The notes beneath the pieces are model-generated. The model was not told the DNA's origin. It did not search any database and worked only from the letters and a program-made list of their open reading frames with translations. The position numbers and the translations under genes are program-made. Below are positions 24,987-31,876 of a stretch of 34,698 nucleotides of DNA, piece after piece. Within the stretch, counting starts at the first letter, position 1. Each line of letters begins with the position of its first letter. Where the stretch lies: the NCBI GenBank assembly GCA_009775355.1, contig VSPN01000030.1, forward strand, positions 1-34,698. Reading direction: 5' to 3'. The stretch comes from Muribaculaceae bacterium. Lineage in GTDB: Bacteria; Bacteroidota; Bacteroidia; Bacteroidales; Muribaculaceae.

Positions 24987-26684
24987 TCAAAGCATGGAGA
25001 GATTGTAGCCTGCGAACTCGAGGTCACTCTGTGCGCGCTGCAGAAGGTTCTTGTCAAGCTTGACTGCCTGACGGAGGTTGTTGATCACCATATTCTGATT
25101 GTTGGTGCGTGCGCCAAGCACTGCCGACAGATAGTATGTAGTTGCGTCGGGAGTCTTTATTGCGCCGAGTATGTCGCGTGCCTCGGTGTAGTTCTTGTTG
25201 AGAATCTGAGCGAGAGCGGCATTGTTGGTCTTCTGGTCGCCGAATGTGCGGATAGCTTTCTGAAGGTCACCCTGCGCGAGGTAGTACACGCCCATTGCAT
25301 CGGCTGTCTCCGGAACGCCTGCTGCCGCGCCGAACTGCTCGTTGGCCTTCTTGTAGTCATGGTTGAGCATAGAGATCAGACCGAGGTTCATCTCTGGTTC
25401 TTTGGCAGTGGGGTTCAGACGGTGAGCATGCTCGAAATTGGCCTGTGCTCCCTCATAGTCGCCGGCTATATACTGTGTCATGCCGAGATTGTTGAATGTG
25501 CGGTAGTCTTTAGAGTTGAGTTCGGCCGCAGTGTTGTAGACCTCCATCTTCTTGTTATTGTCGTCAGTGAGGGTGGCGATATACAGTATCTCCTCCTCTG
25601 TCAGCTGCTTGGGATCCTTGTTGAAGAGATCAACAAGTTCCTGGTCGCTCTTGCCCAGAGTGTTGATGGTTGCCATCACGCGTGAATATCGGAGCTGGGG
25701 AAGTATCTGGTCGGCAAGTTCGTTGAAAACAGAAGAGAGGTTGCGGATCTCACGCTCGCGGTCGACGGGATCGGGATAGAGCTTAAGCACGCTGATGATA
25801 AGATCCTTGTCCTGGATGTTGCTCTTCTCCACGAGTTTCTCGAAGCCTTCCCAGTCTTCGGGAGTGAATGATGCCGTCAGCTCGCCAAACTCGGTGATCT
25901 TGTCTTTCTTGAGCTGGCTTTCCATCAGCTTGGTGGTGTTGGTCTCGCGCTTTTCGGCAAGTGCGGTGTTGAATTCAAGCGAACCTTCGGGAGAGGCATA
26001 GGAGTTGATGGTTATGCCGGCTATCTCCTGATTGGCCGCGTTGTTGGCCTCCATCAGCTTCTTGTTGAGGTCGATGTAATCAGCCTTGTCTGTCTGGTTG
26101 GTGCGTATGTTGGCCTGGTTGATAAGGAAGTGGATGTCGGCACTGTATTTTTCGGTTATGACTTTCTGGAAGTTGTCTTTCGCCACAGCCGGGCGCACGG
26201 TCTTGGCCGATGCAAGGGTGGAGGTGGCCACTACGCCTTCACCTACTTTCACGCGGGGGAGAGTGTAGATCTTGCCGTTCTGGTCAACCGAGAAATCAAG
26301 GAAAAGATCACTCTTGGCCATTTCCGGAAGATACTGGAGTGAGAAAGGAATGCTCACCATTCCCCCGTTGGAATAGTTCACCACCTGGCCGTTGGCGCGC
26401 ACATCCTCACCCTGGAAGATTACAGGCTGAGCCGAAACCTCGCCGGTAGTGCCGAAACCGGTTGACCATTGGATCACGGGAGTTGCGGTGACCTTGGCGT
26501 TCTTCACCATGAATTTGGGAGGAAGATTGCCTTTTACTGTACCGGGTACCATCTCGCCCACTGTCTCAAGCGGAGTGGGAGTGGTAGAGAAATAATCACT
26601 CTTGAACTGGCCGAGCTTCTTAGAGCAGCCGGTCATGCCGAGCACGACAGCACCAAGAGCCAGATACATAATTTTACTGTTCAT
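24987..26684 (-). CDS. TPR and OmpA-like outer-membrane lipoprotein
   Basis: A 565-residue protein with a lipoprotein signal (MNSKIMYLALGAVVLGMTGC). Residues about 180-300 resemble an OmpA-like domain (IHFLINQANIRTNQTDK, then INSYASPEGSLEFNTALAEKR), which binds peptidoglycan. Residues 390-560 carry several TPR units (RTFNNLGMTQYIAGDYEGAQ, EPEMNLGLISMLNHDYKKA). The protein is probably anchored in the outer membrane and links it to the cell wall or to a partner complex. Similar proteins are common and abundant in Bacteroides, but the exact role is unknown. A -7 box TATCTTTG is on the minus strand at 26825-26818. Confidence 0.88.
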   Translation of the reverse strand: MNSKIMYLALGAVVLGMTGCSKKLGQFKSDYFSTTPTPLETVGEMVPGTVKGNLPPKFMVKNAKVTATPVIQWSTGFGTTGEVSAQPVIFQGEDVRANGQVVNYSNGGMVSIPFSLQYLPEMAKSDLFLDFSVDQNGKIYTLPRVKVGEGVVATSTLASAKTVRPAVAKDNFQKVITEKYSADIHFLINQANIRTNQTDKADYIDLNKKLMEANNAANQEIAGITINSYASPEGSLEFNTALAEKRETNTTKLMESQLKKDKITEFGELTASFTPEDWEGFEKLVEKSNIQDKDLIISVLKLYPDPVDREREIRNLSSVFNELADQILPQLRYSRVMATINTLGKSDQELVDLFNKDPKQLTEEEILYIATLTDDNNKKMEVYNTAAELNSKDYRTFNNLGMTQYIAGDYEGAQANFEHAHRLNPTAKEPEMNLGLISMLNHDYKKANEQFGAAAGVPETADAMGVYYLAQGDLQKAIRTFGDQKTNNAALAQILNKNYTEARDILGAIKTPDATTYYLSAVLGARTNNQNMVINNLRQAVKLDKNLLQRAQSDLEFAGYNLSML

Positions 26685-26916
26685 GACATTATGTTTTTAA
26701 TAAATATGTTCACGCAATTGCCCATTATGACATGAATGGCATAAGGCACATTCTTCTGTAACAGGCCATTCAGACTCCAGACTCATTAATATTAAGGCAA
26801 AGAGTCTAAACAACTCCCAAAGATAGTAAAAAAGTGATAGATAGTGAAGAACACACCTTAAAAAAGCGTTAAAAACACTAAAAATACACGTTCAAGTCAA
26901 AAAAAACACCGAAATA

Positions 26917-26948
26917 TTTGGAAAACTCAAAATATCGCATTAACTTTG
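26917..26948 (+). promoter_or_regulatory. Promoter of tRNA-Lys
   Basis: TTTG at 26917-26920, 20 bases, TAACTTTG at 26941-26948: a near-perfect Bacteroidales promoter 40 bases before the tRNA. Confidence 0.8.
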
Positions 26949-26988
26949 CACTCGCAAACGGAAGGACACCAACGCCTCCGCACGCAAT

Positions 26989-27061
26989 GACTCCGTGGCT
27001 CAGTTGGTAGAGCAAATGACTCTTAATCATTGGGTCGTGGGTTCGAGCCCCACCGGGGTCA
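26989..27061 (+). tRNA. tRNA-Lys (anticodon CTT)
   Basis: A 73-base cloverleaf: acceptor GACTCCG with CGGGGTC, a D-arm GCTC...GAGC, anticodon stem AATGA/TCATT around loop CTCTTAA (anticodon CTT), and a T-arm GTGGG-TTCGAGC-CCCAC. The discriminator is A and CCA is not encoded. Its last 13 bases and one more base are repeated at 34161-34174, marking the element junction. Confidence 0.97.
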
Positions 27062-27062
27062 C
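27049..27062. repeat. attL, 14-bp direct repeat
   Basis: CCCACCGGGGTCAC covers the T-stem and acceptor end of tRNA-Lys and is repeated exactly at 34161-34174. The tRNA remains intact on this side. Confidence 0.9.
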
Positions 27063-27070
27063 TTCAATTA

Positions 27071-27113
27071 AACCTCAACTCTTTATAAATCAGAGAGTTG
27101 AGGTTTTTCTTTT
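27071..27113 (+). terminator. Element-encoded terminator for tRNA-Lys
   Basis: Perfect 12-bp stem AACCTCAACTCT (27071-27082) with its complement (27094-27105) and a T-rich tail. It lies eight bases inside the element, directly behind the tRNA. Confidence 0.9.
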
Positions 27114-27120
27114 ACTCCAT

Positions 27121-27140
27121 TTGCACCACCGTTGCACCAC
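27121..27140. repeat. Left-end arm-type repeats (TTGCACCAC twice)
   Basis: TTGCACCAC at 27121-27129 and 27132-27140, 11 bases apart, about 60 bases inside attL. The same word occurs near attR, suggesting integrase arm sites. Confidence 0.6.
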
Positions 27141-27246
27141 AAAGGTAAAAAAAGACCCCAAAAAATCTATCAAAAAAAAGGAGGCGGCAACCCCATTTAA
27201 GAAGTCACCGCCTCCACTCGTAACACGAAGCGATTCCGTTTTATCT

Positions 27247-27813
27247 TTATGAAATCTCCATATCTACCATTCCGCCATTCTTACCAATTCCCTTCTCCAT
27301 CTCTATATGGTCGTTGTCCTTGGAAATCTGACTATAGTCCCCAATAGTAGCCGTGGAATTACCAGATATTTCTCCAATGTCCCTTTCCTCTTGTTGGTTT
27401 CTTTCCCCTTGTTGGTTCTCCCCTCCGGAGTTCTGCTGAATCATAATTTTAGATCCGGGCGCATTGTCTCCGGTTAAGGCAATGCCAGGAATATTATCCA
27501 ATTGACTTACATTCCTACCCGATTGTGCTTGTTGAGCACTATTCCCATTGTCATTCTGAATTTGCACCTCATCAGAATCAAGCACTTTAATCCCTTCATT
27601 GTCAATATCCTTTAAGGCTAACTCCGCTCTATCATTAAGGCTTATATCCCCTTCAAAGACCTCTATATTGTCATTATTGCCGGATATGATAGCGTTGGGC
27701 AATCTTTCCAATGCGTTGGCTATGCGGTCGAGGTTTCGGTTTATGTTGTCTAACCTCCGGAGTTCTGCGGAATGAATGCGCTTGCTTCTCTTTTTAATAC
27801 CTCTCCTCATCAT
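27247..27813 (-). CDS. Low-complexity, Asn/Gln-rich protein of the element
   Basis: A 188-residue protein, basic at the N-terminus (MMRRGIKKRSKRIHSAELRR), with a predicted helix at 15-45 and then a long disordered, acidic and Gln/Asn-rich region. I recognise no family. It is at the left end, with a separate promoter and a leader that holds interleaved inverted repeats. It may be cargo or a regulator. Lack of similarity to neighbours makes any function a guess. Confidence 0.65.
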   Translation of the reverse strand: MMRRGIKKRSKRIHSAELRRLDNINRNLDRIANALERLPNAIISGNNDNIEVFEGDISLNDRAELALKDIDNEGIKVLDSDEVQIQNDNGNSAQQAQSGRNVSQLDNIPGIALTGDNAPGSKIMIQQNSGGENQQGERNQQEERDIGEISGNSTATIGDYSQISKDNDHIEMEKGIGKNGGMVDMEIS

Positions 27814-27819
27814 AGAAAA

Positions 27820-27947
27820 ACGGCTTTAACCCATCTCGCCAAAGATAGACAGCACTCCGAATAACGGTGTATGTCATTAGGTTAAAGCCGTATAGACCTT
27901 AACCGCTACTCGGTAGAGCTTATGTCTTTGATAATCTTTGGCGAGAT
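27820..27947 (-). promoter_or_regulatory. Interleaved inverted repeats in the leader (pseudoknot-like or oriT-like)
   Basis: Arm A 27820-27831 (ACGGCTTTAACC) matches 27880-27891 as a perfect 12-bp inverted repeat. Arm B 27833-27846 (ATCTCGCCAAAGAT) matches 27934-27947 as a perfect 14-bp inverted repeat. The order A-B-A'-B' makes the stems cross, so RNA would form a pseudoknot or two exclusive folds. The A' arm can also pair with TTAACC at 27899-27904. Confidence 0.65.
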
Positions 27948-27955
27948 TTCAAGTA

Positions 27956-27989
27956 CAAAGATAACACTTTTTATTCATTTATAGTTCAA
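27956..27989 (-). promoter_or_regulatory. Promoter of the low-complexity gene
   Basis: On the minus strand TATCTTTG (27963-27956) with a TTG at 27989-27987, 23 bases upstream. The leader would span about 137 bases and include the interleaved repeats. A second -7 box (27847-27840) lies inside the leader. Confidence 0.5.
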
Positions 27990-28038
27990 GGAGAAATACA
28001 TTTAAGGAATATAAATGCTTCACTTCAAACTTTCTAAC

Positions 28039-28188
28039 TCAATCATCTTCTTCATCAATAGAAATCATCAACTCTTGAAAGAAATTGAATCCTTCCATTG
28101 TTTCCGGCATATCAAGAGTATTGATATAGCCTTGTTTCAGCCATTTGAGCAAAATCAGTTTCTTGCTCCGGTCAATCGCTATCTTCAT
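28039..28188 (-). CDS. Tiny element protein, third member of a related trio
   Basis: A 49-residue protein starting MKIAIDRSKKLILLKWLKQG. The N-terminal helix shares the pattern of the two upstream small genes (charged DR-x-KK, then LLxWLKxGxIN), while the C-terminus is acidic (ISIDEEDD). It is 11 bases behind the previous gene, in the same operon. Function unknown; the size suggests a protein-binding or regulatory peptide. Confidence 0.7.
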   Translation of the reverse strand: MKIAIDRSKKLILLKWLKQGYINTLDMPETMEGFNFFQELMISIDEEDD

Positions 28189-28199
28189 ACCTCGTCTGA

Positions 28200-28379
28200 T
28201 TAGTTTAGTTTCCGCATGAGTTCCTTGATCTCCAGGCTTAGTTCCTCATCAGACTTATCCTTATAGGGAGATTCAATCAGCGTTCCCGATATTCGCGGAA
28301 TATCATCAGAATTAAGGATTCCTTTGGCAATTGCTTGGAGCAAAGCCTTCTTTTCCTCTTTTGTGAGTTCAAAAACCAT
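28200..28379 (-). CDS. Tiny element protein, second member of the trio
   Basis: A 59-residue protein starting MVFELTKEEKKALLQAIAKG. It shares the KKxxLLxxxxKGxxN pattern at residues 7-24 with its neighbours, followed by an acidic helix (SDEELSLEIKELMRKL). Two predicted helices, no cysteines. Gap of 13 bases to the previous gene and 11 to the next one. No family recognised. Confidence 0.7.
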   Translation of the reverse strand: MVFELTKEEKKALLQAIAKGILNSDDIPRISGTLIESPYKDKSDEELSLEIKELMRKLN

Positions 28380-28392
28380 GCCTTTTATTCTA

Positions 28393-28572
28393 TTAGTATC
28401 TTTCGTCCAACTCTCTTAGGAAGGCTCTTGCCTCCTCCATTGATAACTCTCTATACCCTCCACTTTCAGAGTGAAGGCGATTCAACTTTTCTCCATTGAT
28501 TACGCCATCTTTAAGCCATGCCAAGAGCATGAGTTTCTTTTCCCGGTCAATCACAATATCCTTATTCTTCAT
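28393..28572 (-). CDS. Tiny element protein, first member of the trio
   Basis: With the ATG at 28572 the protein is 59 residues (MKNKDIVIDREKKLMLLAWL...). The start overlaps the end of the preceding DUF5681-like gene by 11 bases. An upstream in-frame start would add ten residues and is less likely. It has the same N-terminal DREKKLMLLAWLKDGVIN pattern as the other two members and an acidic, helix-forming C-terminus. Confidence 0.72.
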   Translation of the reverse strand: MKNKDIVIDREKKLMLLAWLKDGVINGEKLNRLHSESGGYRELSMEEARAFLRELDERY

Positions 28573-28864
28573 CTTCTTGAATATTTTTTGAGAGTTCATC
28601 AACTATCATGTCAAGTTGCGAATCACTCAATTTGTTATAATCTACTGTCGCGGTCATTGACGCTTGTTTCGGTAAAACATACGGCATCAGCTTTTCAAGC
28701 ATCTGTAAGCGTTCTTTCGGCTCTAATGCCTTCAAGTCATTCTCCATCTGTCGTTGGTTCTTGCCGATTAGGTTAGTGAGCCATTCCCTAATTGTGGAGG
28801 TGGATTTGTTGGGAGTTCCCTTCTTCCGTCCTCCGGTCTTTTCAGAGCCTTTTGGTTTTCCCAT
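28562..28864 (-). CDS. DUF5681-like protein, possible small-terminase-like DNA-binding protein
   Basis: A 100-residue basic protein that begins MGKPKGSEKTGGRKKGTPNK, the hallmark of DUF5681-type proteins found in phages and islands. The remainder is helical (REWLTNLIGKNQRQMENDLK, LEPKERLQMLEKLMPYVLPK). Some proteins with this N-terminus sit where a small terminase would be, but the function is not proved. It lies directly after the primase-like gene (24 bases). Confidence 0.7.
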   Translation of the reverse strand: MGKPKGSEKTGGRKKGTPNKSTSTIREWLTNLIGKNQRQMENDLKALEPKERLQMLEKLMPYVLPKQASMTATVDYNKLSDSQLDMIVDELSKNIQEDEE

Positions 28865-28888
28865 ATCTATTTTAATCTACTTTAGATA

Positions 28889-30010
28889 TTATACAATCTT
28901 GTGTGAATCCTTATATCCATAGGAAGTAAGAATGAGGTTAGCCACATCCTTGCCTTCCTTAAAGTACCGGAGAAGTAAATCATCAAGAGCATCACCGGGA
29001 TTAATCTCACATTCTACTTTTACCGGGTGGAGATTCCTTTCCATGACGGTTGAGATATATACCTCCGAAGAGAAGCCTTTCAACGCTTTTGCCTTCTGCT
29101 CCCATTCTCCAAACTTGCCTTCATCCGGAAATAAAACAACTTTCCGATTCTTCAAGAGCCTTATGCCATCGAAAGGGTCTCTCTTCTTCTCGTCTGTCGG
29201 ATTGAAGCCTTCACAACCTCCGCATGATACCGGAATAATAAGGTTGTCACTCTTACCCCATACAAGAGCCATAGCCGCTATTAGAACCGCTTTCTCTGAT
29301 TCAAATAGACCAACAATCGGCTTTACCTCTCCATTGAGTGAGAGAGCCTTTCTTTCCTCGTTCAACGCTTTCATCCGTTGCTCCGCCTTTATTAATCTAT
29401 GAGAGCCAAAGAAACATTGTTGAAGTCTGAAATCTGGATATTGTTCCCTCATCAACGAATGCACCCATGCAAGTTGAGGTCTCGGCTGCTTGACTCGCTT
29501 CCCGGTGGTGGAGTCATATCCCATTATCTTGCCACTCCGGATATTACCATGCTCATCAATCTGCCAAAATATAGGAGAGCCGCCAAATTGGTTAGACGTG
29601 CCAACTCCATACTCAATTGCCACGCGGTTCACCTCATCAGAGCCAATGAGGCTATCAAAGAAGGAATGAAGGAATATCATCAGCGAATTATGTTCATATC
29701 CCTTCATAGTCGAAGGTAGGATTTCCGGTGGTATGAAGTCCGGAGGTATCGGTTTTGGTCGTGTCATTCTTGGGGAAGTAATAGGTTTTAGGGTTGAAGT
29801 GTTGATTGGTTTCCGGTCTTGAAAATACTGCTTAGGCGTATAGTGCCAATTGCAATTGTCCTTCCGGTCACACTTCCCTACTTCCTCATCAAGCGGTGTT
29901 CCATATTCGTCAAGATAAAGAACAAATGATTTCTTTCCGCATCTTGGGCAAATATGCTTCCTGCTTGACTTATCAAGCTGATATTTATAATCTTGTTTTG
30001 TTTGATACAT
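28889..30010 (-). CDS. Primase-like protein with zinc ribbon and Toprim-like domain (DUF6371-like)
   Basis: I chose the ATG at 30010 (373 residues); an earlier in-frame start would translate the upstream repeats. An N-terminal zinc ribbon has C21, C24, C47 and C53. The C-terminal half has a Toprim-like pattern: GLFESEKAVLIAAMAL with the catalytic glutamate, and VVLFPDEGK (about 291-299) with the acidic D-x-G type motif. This arrangement is typical of mobile-element primases of Bacteroidetes. It follows the RepA-like ATPase gene after a 69-base gap with repeats. It should help to start replication of the excised element. Confidence 0.82.
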   Translation of the reverse strand: MYQTKQDYKYQLDKSSRKHICPRCGKKSFVLYLDEYGTPLDEEVGKCDRKDNCNWHYTPKQYFQDRKPINTSTLKPITSPRMTRPKPIPPDFIPPEILPSTMKGYEHNSLMIFLHSFFDSLIGSDEVNRVAIEYGVGTSNQFGGSPIFWQIDEHGNIRSGKIMGYDSTTGKRVKQPRPQLAWVHSLMREQYPDFRLQQCFFGSHRLIKAEQRMKALNEERKALSLNGEVKPIVGLFESEKAVLIAAMALVWGKSDNLIIPVSCGGCEGFNPTDEKKRDPFDGIRLLKNRKVVLFPDEGKFGEWEQKAKALKGFSSEVYISTVMERNLHPVKVECEINPGDALDDLLLRYFKEGKDVANLILTSYGYKDSHKIV

Positions 30011-30025
30011 AAGCCTTTTATTTTT

Positions 30026-30078
30026 TGTCCATTTTGTCCATCTGTCCATAAATGTGGACAATGTGGACAATGTGGACA
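30026..30078. repeat. Opposed 9-bp-period repeats (TGTCCA / TGGACA), iteron-like
   Basis: Three copies of TGTCCA (30026, 30035, 30043) face three copies of ATGTGGACA in tandem (30052-30060, 30061-30069, 30070-30078). The reverse of each tandem unit contains TTGTCCACA-like words, one base from the DnaA box. The cluster lies between the helicase and primase genes, where plasmids often have an origin. Confidence 0.75.
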
Positions 30079-30079
30079 A

Positions 30080-31153
30080 TCAGAGATTCAGCTTCTTTAT
30101 GATATTGCCAATTTTTGATTTAGATACTCCCAAAGAATCAGCAATTTCCCTTATTGACTTACCATCTGCCCGGAGTTCCTTAACCCTATCATCAAAACTT
30201 GATATATCCTTTTCAGTCTGTTCCTTCAAATGCTCTCGCTCTGTCGCATATCCAATATTCCGGAAGTGTAGCCATGAGCCTTCCTTTGTAATCTCTGATA
30301 CAATCACGTTCTCCGCTCCATACTCAAACGCTCCGGCTCTTACCTTCACTTGCTTAATATATCGAAGATTTTCATCTTTTGCACTCCTTCCGATTGCAAA
30401 GACGCTATCAAAGAAGTTGAATAGTTTCTTGCTCCCGGCTAAATCATTTTGGGTAATCGGAGAAGATAAGGGTCTTTTCGGAGTATGAGCCAATACTAAT
30501 ATTGATAAATCATACTTCTTCTTTAATTGCATCAACCTCATCATAAGCATACTTGCCGCATCGGCTTTTTCTGTCACTGAATTGAGATATGTGATATTAT
30601 CCACAATCAGCACCTTGCAATCATACTGAATAGACGCGCCTTCAATATCAGCAATTACCTCATCCTCAAACTTACCATCACCTATTAGGTCCGGGTCTAT
30701 TTCAGACCGGAGAAGGTTATCAGAAAATGAATAGAGATTTCCATTATCGTCAGAATACCGGAGTTGAAATTGCTTATCCGATAACTCAAAATCGAAGTAT
30801 ATCACTTTTTGAGTCTTGGCAATCTCGCTCGCAATCTCCACGGCATATATAGATTTTCCCAAATTGGAATCCGCAAACAAACAACATACCTCGCCCTCAT
30901 ACCATAGAGATAACCAAAGTGGCTTAGGGTCTGGTCTGAGTGCTGCTTCTCTCGCCCATTCATTTGCAGATTTGATTTTCAACATTCCCGATAGTTCCGG
31001 TTTGGGTTCTGTCGGATTGGTGACAATCTCCATCAAGTCAGAGAGAGCCGTTTGCACATCAGTGGAATTATTAGTAACTTTGCCACTGAAATTATTTGTT
31101 TTGGGAGTGGTTTCTTCGTGAGAAGAGGTTGCTCCCGATTTTATTTCATCCAT
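30080..31153 (-). CDS. RepA-like RecA-fold ATPase with C-terminal HTH
   Basis: A 357-residue protein. After a disordered N-terminal stretch (1-50), the P-loop is FADSNLGKS (Walker A about 93-101), Walker B is KVLIVDNITYL (180-190), and the LVLAHTPKRP segment fits the RepA/AAA_25 hexameric helicase family. The C-terminal 34 residues form a helix-turn-helix (SIREIADSLGVSKSKIGNII). It likely loads or drives replication of the element, perhaps binding the adjacent repeats through its HTH. It overlaps the gene before it by 8 bases. Confidence 0.85.
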   Translation of the reverse strand: MDEIKSGATSSHEETTPKTNNFSGKVTNNSTDVQTALSDLMEIVTNPTEPKPELSGMLKIKSANEWAREAALRPDPKPLWLSLWYEGEVCCLFADSNLGKSIYAVEIASEIAKTQKVIYFDFELSDKQFQLRYSDDNGNLYSFSDNLLRSEIDPDLIGDGKFEDEVIADIEGASIQYDCKVLIVDNITYLNSVTEKADAASMLMMRLMQLKKKYDLSILVLAHTPKRPLSSPITQNDLAGSKKLFNFFDSVFAIGRSAKDENLRYIKQVKVRAGAFEYGAENVIVSEITKEGSWLHFRNIGYATEREHLKEQTEKDISSFDDRVKELRADGKSIREIADSLGVSKSKIGNIIKKLNL

Positions 31154-31310
31154 GCTCTTCCAATATTTTTAGACGCTCCATCAACTTATGTAATCTCTTT
31201 TGGATATTGTTCCGCTTGATAATGAGATTCTGAATCTCCATCATCAAATCAAACTCTTCTCTTGTGAAGCGTTCCTTGAAATCCTTGTAATTATGCCGAT
31301 TCCGTTTCAT
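31146..31310 (-). CDS. Small coiled-coil protein
   Basis: A 54-residue, highly charged helical protein (MKRNRHNYKDFKERFTREEF...). It begins in an ATGA overlap with the HTH gene stop (31307-31310) and its end overlaps the ATPase start by 8 bases, so it is translationally coupled on both sides. No family recognised. It may be a regulator or adaptor of the ATPase. Confidence 0.75.
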   Translation of the reverse strand: MKRNRHNYKDFKERFTREEFDLMMEIQNLIIKRNNIQKRLHKLMERLKILEEHG

Positions 31311-31612
31311 TTCTCTGCCGCTTCGATACGTTCCACATCTGATAACTTATATCTCACGCGGTTGCCGAATTTCACGCCGGAGAGATACCCTTCCTTGTTC
31401 CACCTCCACAATGTTGCCCGGTCTTTATTCAACCGTTCTGATACTTGCTTGGGCGTGAGCCATACCGTTTCTGCTTCCGTTGTCGTATCCAATGAAGCCA
31501 CGGTTTCCGCTACCGTCTGTTTTATCACCTCTTGAAGGTCATTTGCCGTCAGCGTGATTGATACCGGAGTTGCGGCATCGGATTGCAATAACGCTTTTAT
31601 ATATTCTGTCAT
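31307..31612 (-). CDS. HTH_17/excisionase-like DNA-binding protein
   Basis: A 101-residue protein. Residues 50-97 are a winged helix of the MerR/HTH_17 type (VWLTPKQVSERLNKDRATLW, then KFGNRVRYKLSDVERIEA). Such proteins of mobile elements act as excisionases or as regulators of the integrase. As first gene of the leftward operon it may also regulate its own promoter, which lies about 120 bases upstream. The 49-residue N-terminal extension has no obvious match. Confidence 0.85.
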   Translation of the reverse strand: MTEYIKALLQSDAATPVSITLTANDLQEVIKQTVAETVASLDTTTEAETVWLTPKQVSERLNKDRATLWRWNKEGYLSGVKFGNRVRYKLSDVERIEAAEK

Positions 31613-31727
31613 AGATATATAAATTTATAATTACCGGCATCCCAAAAGCCTTATGTCACATTGTAAGGCTCTCTTTCCGGTGCGGGGTCTCTGAAATATC
31701 GGTGTGACTCCTCATCGTTGACGGTTG
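31613..31727. other. Leader of the leftward operon
   Basis: The 5' leader of about 115 bases has a hairpin AGCCTTA (31647-31653) with TAAGGCT (31664-31670). No ORF is seen. Confidence 0.5.
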
Positions 31728-31802
31728 CAAAGATAATATCGGTGCAAAATGACTGCAACGAAAGAAAAGGAAAGTGGAGGAAAGTCTGATTTTCTTTCGT
31801 TG
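31728..31802 (-). promoter_or_regulatory. Promoter and operator region of the leftward operon
   Basis: On the minus strand TTG (31758-31756), 20 bases, TATCTTTG (31735-31728). A perfect 13-bp inverted repeat (CAACGAAAGAAAA at 31756-31768 with 31790-31802) overlaps the -33 box, and another CAACGAAAG is at 31844-31852. These are candidate sites for a repressor or the HTH protein. Confidence 0.7.
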
Positions 31803-31813
31803 AATATAAAATA

Positions 31814-31841
31814 AGGCGCAACTCTTCAATGAGTTACGCCT
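31814..31841 (-). terminator. Intrinsic terminator of the integrase operon
   Basis: Arms AGGCGCAACTC (31814-31824) and GAGTTACGCCT (31831-31841) pair over 10 of 11 positions, followed on the minus strand by a T-rich run. It separates the two operons of the element. Confidence 0.75.
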
Positions 31842-31876
31842 CGCAACGAAAGTTAGCCGCTTTCGCTCTTCCTTCT

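Noticed and set aside
24951..25685. 244-codon plus-strand frame
   Set aside because: Antisense to the TPR lipoprotein gene and starts within the DNA of its terminator region; Val/Leu/Cys-rich translation typical for a shadow frame.
27121..27140. CRISPR-like or coding interpretation of the TTGCACCAC repeats
   Set aside because: Only two copies with a 2-base spacer, no array, and the frame reading through the tRNA is not plausible. The distribution at both element ends fits arm sites better.
27905..27960. tRNA-like look of the segment with CGGTAGAGC and a T-loop-like TTTCAAGT
   Set aside because: Acceptor and T-stems do not pair and the anticodon loop does not fit; the conserved arms belong to the interleaved inverted repeats instead.
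28015..29719. Plus-strand frames of 62-156 codons in the element
   Set aside because: All are antisense to the leftward operon, whose genes have overlaps, family motifs and a promoter.
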